Origin: Paenibacillus sp. BIC5C1
GTDB lineage: Bacteria; Bacillota; Bacilli; Paenibacillales; Paenibacillaceae
Length of the DNA: 64,000 nucleotides
Direction of reading: 5' to 3'
NCBI RefSeq assembly: GCF_032399705.1
Contig: NZ_CP135922.1
Coordinates: forward strand, 1,054,001-1,118,000
Shown: piece after piece, positions 1 through 9,243 of the stretch
How positions within the stretch are numbered: position 1 is the stretch's first letter
Layout of the letters: every line of letters begins with the position of its first letter
The notes under the pieces: model-generated
What the model saw: the letters and a program-made list of their open reading frames with translations, nothing else
Told to the model about the DNA's origin: nothing
The model's database searches: none
Position numbers and translations under genes: made by a program

Positions 1-354
1 TTGCAGCAGTCTGGCGGAATAGATGTAGCATATGAAGCGGCAGGTGTACAGCCAACCATGGACAGCGCCGTAGCCGTGATCAAAAAAGGTGGAGAAGTTG
101 TTGTCATTGCAGCAATTCCAAATCCACTTCAGGTGAATTTCTTCGACCTGTTAGTGAAAGAAGCGAACCTGACAGCAACGCTGGCCTATCGTCATATTTT
201 CCCTGAAGTCATCTCTTTGATTGCTGAGGGAGCACTTGATGTGAAACAGGTGATTACCAGAAAAATCAAGCTGGACGACATCGTTCAGGAAGGACTTGAA
301 CTGCTCATGACCGACAAGAGCCATGCGAAAATTTTGGTGCAGATCGGCGGTTAA
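1..354 (+). CDS. Zinc-type alcohol dehydrogenase, 2,3-butanediol dehydrogenase-like (C-terminal part)
   Basis: Only the last 117 codons are in the window; the gene begins upstream of base 1. The visible part holds the second half of the NAD-binding domain and the C-terminal catalytic lobe of a medium-chain dehydrogenase. The stretch around residues 61-87 (HIFPEVISLIAEGALDVKQVI) is typical of the 2,3-butanediol/sorbitol dehydrogenase branch, which oxidises or forms acetoin/butanediol or related diols with NAD(H). The zinc ligands and the dinucleotide-binding glycine motif lie in the missing part, so the exact substrate cannot be settled. A clear terminator follows. Confidence 0.8.
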   Translation: MQQSGGIDVAYEAAGVQPTMDSAVAVIKKGGEVVVIAAIPNPLQVNFFDLLVKEANLTATLAYRHIFPEVISLIAEGALDVKQVITRKIKLDDIVQEGLELLMTDKSHAKILVQIGG

Positions 355-421
355 TCGTGGGGAAAATGGAGCGACTAGCATTTGCTGCTCGACTCCGATT
401 CTTTAGCTCAGAATAACGCTG

Positions 422-468
422 AAAAGGGATACCCTCCGTCATATAATGACTTATGGGTATCCCTTTTT
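422..468 (+). terminator. Intrinsic terminator after the dehydrogenase gene
   Basis: A 13-bp perfect stem (AAAAGGGATACCC pairing with GGGTATCCCTTTT) is followed by a T-run. It lies between the dehydrogenase end and the convergent acetyltransferase gene and can serve both strands, since the stem also ends in A/T runs on the other side. Confidence 0.9.
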
Positions 469-500
469 GTGTTATCCGCGCTTATTACTATTTGCGAGAA

Positions 501-1010
501 TTATGAATCATAACGGTAGCAGATCGCTTTGCCTCCGCCACTCTCGGAACTGAATTCCGGGTCTTCTACAAAACCGAAACGTTCGTATAATCGAATCGCG
601 TTGACCATCTGACCCCCCGTATATAAATACACCGTATTTTTGCCCATGTGTTTGGCAGATTCAACGCATTGTTGAAGCAGTTCTCTGGCAATACCGTGAC
701 CTCTCCACTTGGGATCGACGCCCAACAGTCGAATAAACGGATAATCAATAGGCAACTCGAAGTTCGGGTAAGCCTTATGCGCGGTCTCGAACAATTGGAC
801 CGTTCCGACAATCTGATTATCTATTTTGGCAATCCATAATTGCTTGATGTAAGGATTGCTCGGCGATTCCCGAATATCCTTCAAATAATGTTCCCATTGT
901 TCCTGTGTTTGGAATGTCTCCCGGTACTCGGAGTAACTTTCAATGAGAATATGTACAATTTCTTCATGGTCAGCTTCTGTAGCGGGATGAATCGTTACTG
1001 CCGTTGTCAT
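501..1010 (-). CDS. GNAT family N-acetyltransferase
   Basis: A 169-residue protein with the GNAT fold, transferring an acetyl group from acetyl-CoA to an unknown amine. The acetyl-CoA pyrophosphate-binding motif is visible as RGHGIARELL in the middle of the protein, followed by the C-terminal pattern NAIRLYERFGFVEDPEF typical of the family. The reading frame is open further upstream, but the ATG at 1010 is chosen because AGAAGGAGA sits about 8 bases before it and the upstream extension does not look like GNAT sequence. It stands alone and converges with the dehydrogenase. Confidence 0.85.
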   Translation of the reverse strand: MTTAVTIHPATEADHEEIVHILIESYSEYRETFQTQEQWEHYLKDIRESPSNPYIKQLWIAKIDNQIVGTVQLFETAHKAYPNFELPIDYPFIRLLGVDPKWRGHGIARELLQQCVESAKHMGKNTVYLYTGGQMVNAIRLYERFGFVEDPEFSSESGGGKAICYRYDS

Positions 1011-1181
1011 CTCAAGTTCTCCTTCTGATCTAATCTTGGTTTGATAAGAGATATAGTTGACTTGAATTGTATCACACCCAATGGTACTGGATTCATTCAA
1101 ATTTTCTATATATGACTCATAAAATTCTATGAGTTGGTATATCCACACAAGCACATCCAAGGTTCGCACGTATAAGGTTCA

Positions 1182-1949
1182 TTATAGACGGTTGAGCTGT
1201 GTGGAATACAAATTATTGCGATATTCGGTAGGTGTGTTGCCTTCGTATTGTTTGAACATGCGCAGGAAGAGTTTGTAATCCGAAAAACCGCATTGTCCTG
1301 CAATTTCTTTCACACTGGCATTGGTATTGAGCAGCATTTGCTTGGCCCGGCGAATCCGTTCCGTGAGGATATAGGTTTTGAGCCCAATGCCTTTCTCACG
1401 TTTCACCATTTTGGAGATATAGTCCTTGTTAAAATTAAAAGACTCAGCAATCTTACCCACCGTAATGTCGGTATGCAGATGAATATCCACCCACTTGCAG
1501 ATGTGGTCAACGATCGCATTATGCGGTCGATAACCAGCCTGTGTGTTGCGTTCCAGTTCTTTGAGCAGCAGCAGCAATGCTGCGTCTGCTTCTTCCGGTG
1601 AGAACGATGAACTATGCAGCAATTGCTTGAACAGCTGATTGGCGGTGGACGGAACCTGAATAGTCGCATGGGTGGGATACTGGTCGAACTCTTCCTCAAT
1701 TGAATCATAATGAACCCAATAAAAGCTGACGGGAGCATCGCTGATCTGATAGCCATAATGGGTGCGCCCAGCTCTCAGAAACAGCAGATCATTAGCCCGA
1801 ACCACGAACTGCTCGTCCTCCTCCGCAATGTACATCTCGCCCTCCAACATCAAAATGACCTCGTGAACAGGCATGCTGCGTTTCATATGGCTCCAATTGC
1901 CTTCGGTTATGAACTTGCCGCACAGATAATGTTCCAATGGTTTTTGCAT
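1182..1949 (-). CDS. AraC family transcriptional regulator
   Basis: A 255-residue regulator. The first half is a cupin-like sensor domain (EVILMLEGEMYIAEEDEQF, then LLFLRAGRTHYGYQ). The last ~100 residues form the double helix-turn-helix of AraC (ITVGKIAESFNFNKDYISKM and VKEIAGQCGFSDYKLFLRMF). The start at 1949 is preferred over an upstream extension because GGTGGAG lies about 11 bases ahead. The gene is divergent from the GH127/GH146-type arabinofuranosidase gene with about 190 bases between, so it most likely activates that gene in response to a sugar; this is inference from position. Confidence 0.88.
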   Translation of the reverse strand: MQKPLEHYLCGKFITEGNWSHMKRSMPVHEVILMLEGEMYIAEEDEQFVVRANDLLFLRAGRTHYGYQISDAPVSFYWVHYDSIEEEFDQYPTHATIQVPSTANQLFKQLLHSSSFSPEEADAALLLLLKELERNTQAGYRPHNAIVDHICKWVDIHLHTDITVGKIAESFNFNKDYISKMVKREKGIGLKTYILTERIRRAKQMLLNTNASVKEIAGQCGFSDYKLFLRMFKQYEGNTPTEYRNNLYSTQLNRL

Positions 1950-2143
1950 AGGACGGATTTCTCCACCTTTTCTTGGATTATGAGTCTGATGTAGTTGTAT
2001 TTTATTTGATAATATGAGGATATTCAAGGCCTGTATGAAGAAAGAACGCAAGAGACAATTGAATTGCAACACGGATTTTACCCTTTGTATATCTATAAAA
2101 GTATTTCTAAATATCCACTACATACCGAGGAGGAGCGAGCAGA

Positions 2144-4465
2144 ATGATTGAAACCAAAAAGGGATTTCTGGGACCTGAGCATGTCAATCTGTTAAATGGC
2201 GTTTTTCAAACGTCACAGGAAGTTGGAGAAAAGTATTTGTTATCCCTCGACATGGACCGTTTTCTGGCACCATGTTTTGAGGCCCAGGGGTTACCGGCAA
2301 AAAAGGAACGATACGCGGGTTGGGAGGCACGCTCGATTAGCGGGCATTCCCTTGGACACTATCTGTCTGCCCTGGCTGTGACCTATCAGGCGACAGGTAA
2401 TGATACGTTAAAGCAGACGCTGGACTATGCCGTCAGCGAGCTTGCATCCATTCAACAGACAACAGGCAGCGGATATATTGGCGGCTTGTCCGAAGAAGCC
2501 TTCCGCATCGCATTCCGAGCAGAGCATATTGGCAGTTTCAATATCGGCGAATACTGGGTGCCTTGGTACAGCGTGCACAAGATCTATCGCGGACTAATTG
2601 ATGCATACAAATTAACGGGCAATCAGCAGGCACTGGAGGTGGTAACACGGTTTGCGGATTGGGCGGTAGAAGGTCTAAGCCCGATGACCGAAGAACAGAT
2701 GCAAACGATGCTTCAAAGTGAGCACGGTGGAATGAACGAAGTATTTGCACATTTGTATGGAATCACCGGGAAGTCTGTATACCTTGAGATAGCTAACAAA
2801 TTCACACATCAATTAATCCTCGAACCGTTGGAACACAAGCGGGACGATCTTCAGGGCAAACATGCGAATACGCAGATTCCGAAAGTCATCGGTGCAGCCG
2901 AAATCTACAATCAGGACCATAACCATGAGAGCTACCGGACAGCGGCGGAGTTTTTCTGGGACACTACGATTCATCATCGGTCTTATGTATTTGGTGCTAC
3001 GAGCATTTCGGAGCATTATGAAGCGAAAGGCATGGAGAGTCTGGGCATCAAAACCGGAGAGAGCTGCTGTACCCACAACATGATGCATCTGACGAAGCAG
3101 CTTTATACCTGGAATCCCGACAGTGCCTACATGGACTATTATGAAAATGCGATCTACAACCACATCCTGGGCACACAGGACCCGGACACAGGGAACAAAA
3201 CGTATTTTGCATCCACGCTGCAAGGCCACTACAAAATCTACGGTACTCACGATACCGCTTGGTGGTGCTGCACAGGATCTGGCATGGAGAACCCGGGTAA
3301 ATACGCCGAGGCAATCTATTTCGAGGATGAACTGGATCTGTACGTTAACCTGTATATTGCTTCCCAATTGGATTGGAAATCCCAAGGCATATCGTTGAAG
3401 CTCGAAACCGAATTTCCTTATTCGGAAAAGGTAACCCTTACGATCACCGAAGGCAGCGCCTCGGCCAATCTTAGACTACGCGTGCCCTCATGGCTGCAGG
3501 AGCCAATGACGGCAACGGTCAACGGGGATACGGCTCATTCGCATACCCGGATGGAACCCGGATACCTCGACATCGAGCGCACATGGACCGCTGGCGATGT
3601 CCTCACCATCACGCTGCCGATGTCACTTCATCAATACACGTCCCGGGATGATACACACAAGGTGGCATTCCTGTACGGCCCGATTGTGCTGGCAGGGGCT
3701 TTGGGAAGCGAAGGGCTGCCCGAGGATACCATCGTGGACGAAACGGCACTGAATCCCAAAACTACACCTGTACCTGTGATCTGGACAGAGCAGGAGGATG
3801 TGCACGAGTGGATCAAGGTCGTGGACGCAAGTACGTTGACGTTTGAGATCAGCAAGGATGTCACTTCAGACGGTAACCCGGTGAAACTGATCCCTTTTTA
3901 TGATGTACATCATGAGTTCTATACGGTCTATTGGCCGTTTAACGATGAAGGGGATGCACTGGAGAAGGAATTGAATGATATCACCATCGACAGGGTGCAG
4001 CCCGATGGTCAGCAGGATGAGATCGGACATCATCTGGATAGCAATTGCCGCGCAGAACATCATAACGGTTCGTATACAGACAGCCGCAACAAGCTGCATA
4101 TGTGGCGAGAAGCATTTGGTGTCAGCGGAGCTTACTTCAGCTACCAGCTGGCAGTGGATGGTGCTGCACCGAACTATGTATGCGTGGCATACTGGGGCGG
4201 GGATCATTCTCCTTTTGAACGGGAAGGAACACGGCATGAGAGAATATTTAATATCGCCGTCGATGGCCATGTGGTCGGAGAACAGCGAATTCATATGAAC
4301 AAGATCGGTGAAGTATTCTACGTTACCTATGATATCCCTGAGAATGTTACGTCAGGCAAAGACAGTGTGCGAGTTGCATTCCAGGCGTTGGACGGCAACG
4401 GATGTGCCGGGAAAGTCGTGGAGGTACGTACAACGCGCAGCAAACCGGAATCTATCTTCTCGTAA
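2144..4465 (+). CDS. Glycoside hydrolase GH127/GH146-type, putative beta-L-arabinofuranosidase
   Basis: A 773-residue protein without a signal peptide, so probably cytosolic. It has the alpha/alpha-barrel family formerly called DUF1680. The zinc-thiolate active site of beta-L-arabinofuranosidases can be seen: Glu306 and Cys308 in ESCCTHNM, and Cys375-Cys376 in AWWCCTGSGMEN, matching the E-x-C and C-C pattern of Bifidobacterium HypBA1. The N-terminal SLDMDRFLAPCF and SGHSLGHYLSALA blocks are closer to the GH146 branch. A second region from about residue 510 (VAFLYGPIVLAGALG) and a last domain from about 640 match the accessory beta-domains of these enzymes. The start follows GAGGAGGAG. It is divergent from an AraC regulator. 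Confidence 0.87.
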   Translation: MIETKKGFLGPEHVNLLNGVFQTSQEVGEKYLLSLDMDRFLAPCFEAQGLPAKKERYAGWEARSISGHSLGHYLSALAVTYQATGNDTLKQTLDYAVSELASIQQTTGSGYIGGLSEEAFRIAFRAEHIGSFNIGEYWVPWYSVHKIYRGLIDAYKLTGNQQALEVVTRFADWAVEGLSPMTEEQMQTMLQSEHGGMNEVFAHLYGITGKSVYLEIANKFTHQLILEPLEHKRDDLQGKHANTQIPKVIGAAEIYNQDHNHESYRTAAEFFWDTTIHHRSYVFGATSISEHYEAKGMESLGIKTGESCCTHNMMHLTKQLYTWNPDSAYMDYYENAIYNHILGTQDPDTGNKTYFASTLQGHYKIYGTHDTAWWCCTGSGMENPGKYAEAIYFEDELDLYVNLYIASQLDWKSQGISLKLETEFPYSEKVTLTITEGSASANLRLRVPSWLQEPMTATVNGDTAHSHTRMEPGYLDIERTWTAGDVLTITLPMSLHQYTSRDDTHKVAFLYGPIVLAGALGSEGLPEDTIVDETALNPKTTPVPVIWTEQEDVHEWIKVVDASTLTFEISKDVTSDGNPVKLIPFYDVHHEFYTVYWPFNDEGDALEKELNDITIDRVQPDGQQDEIGHHLDSNCRAEHHNGSYTDSRNKLHMWREAFGVSGAYFSYQLAVDGAAPNYVCVAYWGGDHSPFEREGTRHERIFNIAVDGHVVGEQRIHMNKIGEVFYVTYDIPENVTSGKDSVRVAFQALDGNGCAGKVVEVRTTRSKPESIFS

Positions 4466-4547
4466 AAGAGGCATTGTATGAAAATGGGCAAACACAATGT
4501 TATAATAAGAGCAAAATGCTGATTAGGTAAAAGAGGAGGTTGGAAGT

Positions 4548-5114
4548 GTGGCAAAACCGGATAATAAAGGCATCTATAGTTTTCAGGATTGGTTAACTTG
4601 GGAGGGAACTTGGGAGTTAATTAACGGCAAAGCGTTCAATATGTCTCCAGCCCCTACCTCATTACACCAGTTTATTGTGGGTGAGCTGCACTTCTCCTTG
4701 CGTACTTTTTTTCAGAATAGGAAATGTATCGTATTTGTTGCTCCCTTTGACGTGTATTTCAGTGAGAATGAACAGTATGACGTACCTGATCATGTTGTCC
4801 AACCGGATTTATCGGTGGTTTGTTCCAAAGACCAAATATCCAAAAACGGCTGTCAAGGTGCGCCGTCTCTAATCATAGAAGTACTTTCTCCTTCAACTGC
4901 GCTGAAGGATTTTAACGAGAAGTTTAATCTGTATCAGAAATATGGTGTGAATGAATACTGGATTGTTGACCCTGGCAATCAGACCGTTCATGTGTACACA
5001 TTGGAAGAAGGCAGTTACCAGAACCGTCAACTGTACACGGAGCAAGAAACGATTCAATCGGTGTTATATCCGGAACTTGCGATTCCGCTTCGAAATTTAT
5101 TCAAGCTGAATTAG
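4548..5114 (+). CDS. Uma2 family protein (DUF820, PD-(D/E)XK nuclease fold)
   Basis: A 188-residue protein of the Uma2 family, which has a restriction-endonuclease-like fold and is common in large paralogous sets in cyanobacteria and in smaller numbers in Bacillales. The core motif is visible: VQPDLSVVC supplies the acidic residue and PSLIIEVLSPST the following Glu. The N-terminal GTWELINGKAFNMSPAPTSLHQ block is also typical. The start is GTG at 4548, directly downstream of a perfect AGGAGGT. TATAAT at 4501-4506 is a likely -10 box of its own promoter, although no good -35 is seen. Its biological role is unknown. Confidence 0.85.
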   Translation: MAKPDNKGIYSFQDWLTWEGTWELINGKAFNMSPAPTSLHQFIVGELHFSLRTFFQNRKCIVFVAPFDVYFSENEQYDVPDHVVQPDLSVVCSKDQISKNGCQGAPSLIIEVLSPSTALKDFNEKFNLYQKYGVNEYWIVDPGNQTVHVYTLEEGSYQNRQLYTEQETIQSVLYPELAIPLRNLFKLN

Positions 5115-5132
5115 ATCTGACAATATCATCAT

Positions 5133-5165
5133 CACTCCGGCGTTGGGCGTCGGGGTGTTTTTTTT
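5133..5165 (+). terminator. Intrinsic terminator after the Uma2 gene
   Basis: A 10-bp stem with two G-T pairs (CACTCCGGCG with CGTCGGGGTG) is followed by eight T residues. Confidence 0.8.
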
Positions 5166-5464
5166 GCTTTTTATCGAATAAGCCCTATATAAAAAATGAC
5201 ACGCACAGCAAATTTCCACGTATTACCTGATAACATTTCTTTTTCCGTCACCGATTGTTCAAGGGCACCAGACTCGTTTCCCAAAGGTTACAAAATCTTA
5301 TCCACGTTGTCCCTCTAAAGATGAAATGGGATAAGCCCAAGCCACGTATATTATGAATATCCATATTAATCCACCCGAATGCGGCAACATCATGTACAAT
5401 GAAATAAAGTTCCAATGGTAAATATCGACATAAAGCTCCAACACATAGCGCGAAAGGAGGTCTG
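5166..5464. other. Intergenic stretch before the VWA/TelA operon
   Basis: About 300 bases without a credible gene. No strong promoter boxes stand out; the only clear signal is the AAAGGAGGT ribosome-binding site at 5453-5461 belonging to the next gene. The operon promoter must lie here, but I cannot place it. Confidence 0.5.
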
Positions 5465-6205
5465 ATGATTTACATGATAAAGTACATAAAACTGCTGGGG
5501 CTGATCTTCGGCGTTGTAGTCATGAATGTTCTATTGTTCTCACCAGGATTCATCGGACTGGAGTTTGGCGGGGGAGCATTTACGACATCGCTCTCCGTGA
5601 CATTTCTGTTTGGCAGCGTGATGGCTCTCTTCTATGGAAGCTACACTTTGTTGTTCAGACAGCCTGTAGTCTTGCCCGTGAAGAGTATCGAAACCCATGA
5701 AGATTATGTGGAAGCGTTATCCTTTTATCGACGTATTAAAGTGCTTGAGGAAGATATCACATTGGGATTATCTCAACTAAGCCGCATGAAGAAAAAGAAA
5801 GAAACCCTCCTGAGCGTGTTGAATCAGCGATTTGATCCGGGGGAACTGAGTTACAAGAAATTTGCTTCGGTCACCCTCGAGGTGGAGAAGCTGTTATACC
5901 TCAACATCCGAAGTGTACTTAACCGACTTAATGTGTTCGATGAAGCGGAGTACGCCAGCCTGATGAAGTCCAAATCCGCAACACTTCCCCAGAAGCTTTT
6001 TCAAGAAAAGACCAAAGTGTATAACGACTATCTAAGCTATGTGAAAAACTCGCTTCATACCAATGAGGAAATTCTTTTGAAGCTGGACCAATTGATGTTG
6101 GAAATCTCCCGCCTGGACAGCTTTGAAGCAGGAGATATTGAACAGATGCCTTGTATGCAGGAAATTGACCAATTAATCAAGCACACCAAATTATACAGAC
6201 AGTGA
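5465..6205 (+). CDS. Membrane protein with long cytoplasmic coiled coil, unknown function
   Basis: A 246-residue protein with two hydrophobic segments at about residues 9-30 and 38-62, then a long charged, helix-rich cytoplasmic tail (residues ~75-246). I do not recognise a named family with certainty. Its place as first gene of an operon with a VWA protein and TelA recalls the XpaC-TelA pairs of Bacillus, in which a small membrane protein partners TelA, so a similar partner role is plausible. The AAAGGAGGT site is very close to the first ATG (5465); an in-frame ATG at 5474 is an alternative start. Confidence 0.7.
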   Translation: MIYMIKYIKLLGLIFGVVVMNVLLFSPGFIGLEFGGGAFTTSLSVTFLFGSVMALFYGSYTLLFRQPVVLPVKSIETHEDYVEALSFYRRIKVLEEDITLGLSQLSRMKKKKETLLSVLNQRFDPGELSYKKFASVTLEVEKLLYLNIRSVLNRLNVFDEAEYASLMKSKSATLPQKLFQEKTKVYNDYLSYVKNSLHTNEEILLKLDQLMLEISRLDSFEAGDIEQMPCMQEIDQLIKHTKLYRQ

Positions 6206-6217
6206 GGGGTTGTACGT

Positions 6218-7906
6218 ATGGCTAAGAAAGGAAAGTTTTTTTTCATATCGATCTTAATGCTGGTACTCGTGTTTGGGCTCGTATATGCAGGTATCACGCT
6301 GACGTCGAACGTTGGTAAATCCAGCACACAGGTAACGACAGAGAATGCAGGCAAAGAGTTAGGCAAGCTGTATGCGGACATTGCTCCGGCAACGGCTGAA
6401 CCCGTGAAGGGACAGATTGATCTCGACCCGGTGGATGTGGCTGAATCACTGCCGGACATCTCCAAATTCCCGATCACGGTCGAGAATACAACGAATGATT
6501 ATGTAGAGATCTTTTCTTCCATCGAGAAGGCGGGAACCGGAGCGGATGGCTGGTTAACCGAAGTAACCGAAGAGTTCAACAAGGCTAACATTACCGTTGG
6601 CGGCAAACAGGTTTCGGTAAAATTACGCAATATCGCATCCGGTACGGCGGCTGATTATATTAAGTCTGGTAAATATGTGCCTGATGCGTTTACACCTTCG
6701 AATGAGTTATGGGGCGAGATGGTAGCTGCAAGCGGAGTAAAGACCGACCTGGTATCCAAAAGACTGGTGGGGAACGTTCCCGGCATCGTCATCTCCAAAG
6801 CCAAATATGATGCGTTGGTCGACACGTACGGCTCGGTTAATGTAAAAACCGTGACCGAAGCGATTGCGAACAATGAGCTCGCGATGGGGTACACCGATCC
6901 ATTTGCCAGTTCCACGGGGCTAAACTTTCTCGTGACGGCACTCAACACATACGACAGCTCCAATCCTCTTGGAGAGAAAGCGATTGAGGGTTTTGAGAAG
7001 TTCCAGGCGAACGTACCGTTTACGGCGTCCACAACCATTCAGATGCGTGAGGCAGCCAAGTCAGGCCGACTGGACGCATTTGTACTGGAGTACCAGACTT
7101 ACGTAAATACCGCGGATCTGAAAAGCGGATATGTCTTTACCCCTTTTGGCGTAAGACATGACAGCCCGTTGTATGCACTGGGGCAACTGCCGCAGAACAA
7201 GCAAGAGATCATTAAGAAGTATGCAGAATTCGTAACCCAAGCGAAGTATCAGCAATCGGCTGAGGAATTCGGCTTCAACGGTTTACAGGATTATAAGTCC
7301 GAATTGAACACAGTGGATGGTGGCACCTTGTTGTCCGCACAGAAAGTATGGAAAGAGAAAAAGAACGGCAGTAAACCGATTGCGGCCGTATTTGTAACCG
7401 ATGTTTCCGGGAGTATGGACGGCGAACCGCTGAACCGACTCAAGGAATCATTGCGCAAAGGCCAGAAGTTCCTGGGCACAGATAACAGTATCGGCCTCGT
7501 CTCCTACTCTAGTGGAGTAACTGTGAATCTGCCAATTGCCAAGTATGATACGAATCAGCAGTCGATGTTTGTTGGTACGGTGGATAGCCTGCAAGCGGGT
7601 GGCGGTACGGCAACCTTTGATGGGATCGTCGTGGCGATGAAGATGCTGGAAGATTATATGGCTACTGATCCAAATGTGAAGCCACTAATCTTTGTCCTAA
7701 GTGATGGAGAAACCAATGAAGGTCATACACTGAAGGATATTCGTGATCTGGTCGAGACCTACAAAGTGCCAATCTACACGATTGGTTATAACGCGGACAT
7801 CAAAGCTTTGGAGAGCATCTCCAGTATTAACGAAGCAGCGAGCATTAACGCGGATACCGACGATGTGGTGTACAAAATTGGTAACCTGTTCAACGTGCAG
7901 ATGTAG
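6218..7906 (+). CDS. Membrane-anchored solute-binding-like protein with C-terminal VWA domain
   Basis: A 562-residue protein. Residues 9-29 form a single hydrophobic anchor, so the rest is probably outside the cell. Residues ~85-330 resemble a periplasmic binding protein (GTAADYIKSGKYVPDAFTPS, then NELAMGYTDPFASSTGLNF). Residues ~385-560 are a von Willebrand factor A domain with an intact metal-binding MIDAS motif, DVSGS beginning at residue 395, and a later FVLSDGETNEG block. VWA domains bind protein partners through a divalent metal. The gene lies 12 bases after the coiled-coil membrane gene and 81 bases before telA, so the three are probably cotranscribed. Ligand and partner are unknown. 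Confidence 0.82.
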   Translation: MAKKGKFFFISILMLVLVFGLVYAGITLTSNVGKSSTQVTTENAGKELGKLYADIAPATAEPVKGQIDLDPVDVAESLPDISKFPITVENTTNDYVEIFSSIEKAGTGADGWLTEVTEEFNKANITVGGKQVSVKLRNIASGTAADYIKSGKYVPDAFTPSNELWGEMVAASGVKTDLVSKRLVGNVPGIVISKAKYDALVDTYGSVNVKTVTEAIANNELAMGYTDPFASSTGLNFLVTALNTYDSSNPLGEKAIEGFEKFQANVPFTASTTIQMREAAKSGRLDAFVLEYQTYVNTADLKSGYVFTPFGVRHDSPLYALGQLPQNKQEIIKKYAEFVTQAKYQQSAEEFGFNGLQDYKSELNTVDGGTLLSAQKVWKEKKNGSKPIAAVFVTDVSGSMDGEPLNRLKESLRKGQKFLGTDNSIGLVSYSSGVTVNLPIAKYDTNQQSMFVGTVDSLQAGGGTATFDGIVVAMKMLEDYMATDPNVKPLIFVLSDGETNEGHTLKDIRDLVETYKVPIYTIGYNADIKALESISSINEAASINADTDDVVYKIGNLFNVQM

Positions 7907-7987
7907 CACCTGTATTGCACACGAAATGACCTAATGTAAAGTTCATTATTCCATTTTATATAGCACGTAATTGAAGGGGGAACTTGG

Positions 7988-9127
7988 ATGTCGTTTTCGA
8001 TGGAGATACCTAGCCAAAAGGAAATTCAGAAGGTAATAGAGGAGGAAGTAAAGCCCGTACCTGCCGAGGTGGCGGAGTTGCAGCAAGTCGCAAATGCTAA
8101 CGTGGAGATGATCATGACACTGGATCTCGAATCGTTGGAGAAACGCAAGGAGATTCTGCAATCCATTGACGGTTTTGGCATGAACACGATGAGATCCTCT
8201 TCTGAGAAAAACGCGTTGCTTCAAGTCTCCGTTGGACATCTGTCCAAGACGGGAGACGAGGGCGGTCAGGTCGCCAAAGGCTTGACCGAGCTGCATATGC
8301 AGCTGAAGGATCTCGACCCGAGCGTGGTCGATTTTGCCAAGACTGGATTCCTCGGCAAATTGTTCAATCCGCTCCGGGCCTATTTCCTGAAATACCAGAA
8401 GGCTGATGCGGTCATCGCCGATATTGTGACCTCGCTGGATAAAGGCAGAGCGACCTTGAGGAACGACAATACTACACTGGAGATTGAACAGCAAAATCTG
8501 CGGGAACTCACCAAACGATTGCAAAAGGAAATTCAGCTTGGGGTGCTGATGGATGAGTCGATTGACGCACAGATCGAAGCCGCCAAAGTGCGTAATGAGG
8601 ACCCGGAGAAAGTCCGTTTTATCACGGAAGAAGTGCTGTTCCCGCTACGCCAGCGGGTCATGGATTTGCAGCAAATGTTGGTGGTGAACCAGCAGGGCAT
8701 CATGGCCATTGAAGTCGTCATCCGCAACAACAAGGAATTGATCCGCGGTGTGGATCGTGCCAAAAATGTAACGATCTCGGCATTGAAAATTGCCGTTACC
8801 GTCGCGAGTGCACTCTACAATCAGAAGATTGTATTGCAGAAAATTGAACTGCTTAACCGGACGACCAACGACCTGATCGCAGGTACGTCCAAAATGCTGA
8901 AAGATCAGGGCATTGCCATCCAGAAGCAAGCTTATGATGCCAGCATTTCCGTCGATACGATGAAGCAGGCGTTCACGGATGTACTTTCCGCGCTTGACTC
9001 TATCAGTGTGTATAAACAGGAGGCCTTGCCACGGATGCGGGAGACAATTAATCAGTTCCGTGAACTGGCGGATACCGGGGAACAACAGATTCAGCGGTTG
9101 GAGAAAGGGCAGAAGCTGGGGCTGTAG
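7988..9127 (+). CDS. telA: Toxic anion resistance protein, TelA family
   Basis: A 379-residue soluble, almost wholly helical protein of the TelA family (PF05816 type). Recognisable parts are FLGKLFNPLRAYFLKYQKAD, VFPLRQRVMDLQQMLVVNQQG-like central helices and the LLNRTTNDLIAGTSKMLKDQG block. TelA-like proteins have been linked to tellurite, bacteriocin and envelope-stress tolerance in several bacteria, though their biochemistry is not settled. The start follows AAGGGGG. It closes the three-gene operon with a membrane coiled-coil protein and an extracellular VWA protein, which suggests a surface stress-sensing unit. Confidence 0.9.
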   Translation: MSFSMEIPSQKEIQKVIEEEVKPVPAEVAELQQVANANVEMIMTLDLESLEKRKEILQSIDGFGMNTMRSSSEKNALLQVSVGHLSKTGDEGGQVAKGLTELHMQLKDLDPSVVDFAKTGFLGKLFNPLRAYFLKYQKADAVIADIVTSLDKGRATLRNDNTTLEIEQQNLRELTKRLQKEIQLGVLMDESIDAQIEAAKVRNEDPEKVRFITEEVLFPLRQRVMDLQQMLVVNQQGIMAIEVVIRNNKELIRGVDRAKNVTISALKIAVTVASALYNQKIVLQKIELLNRTTNDLIAGTSKMLKDQGIAIQKQAYDASISVDTMKQAFTDVLSALDSISVYKQEALPRMRETINQFRELADTGEQQIQRLEKGQKLGL

Positions 9128-9174
9128 TTTGGAAGGTAGTCAGAAGGTGTAGAGGAAGTTACATGCATGACCTC

Positions 9175-9229
9175 AAAAAACGGTTGAACACAGATAAGCT
9201 CTGGTTCAACCGTTTTTTTTTTTTTTTTT
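9175..9229 (+). terminator. Strong bidirectional terminator after telA
   Basis: The stem AAAAAACGGTTGAAC pairs with GTTCAACCGTTTTTT and is followed by a T-run of about 17 on the plus strand. On the minus strand the same hairpin ends in six T residues, so it also serves the convergent membrane-protein gene. Confidence 0.93.
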
Positions 9230-9243
9230 GATCTTGCTGCTGA

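Noticed and set aside
2196..4298. Several long open frames on both strands within the arabinofuranosidase gene
   Set aside because: They are shadows of the real gene in other frames, without ribosome-binding sites or domain content.
9213..9229. Run of about 17 T residues as a special repeat
   Set aside because: It is the tail of a strong terminator hairpin; its exact length may also be a sequencing uncertainty.
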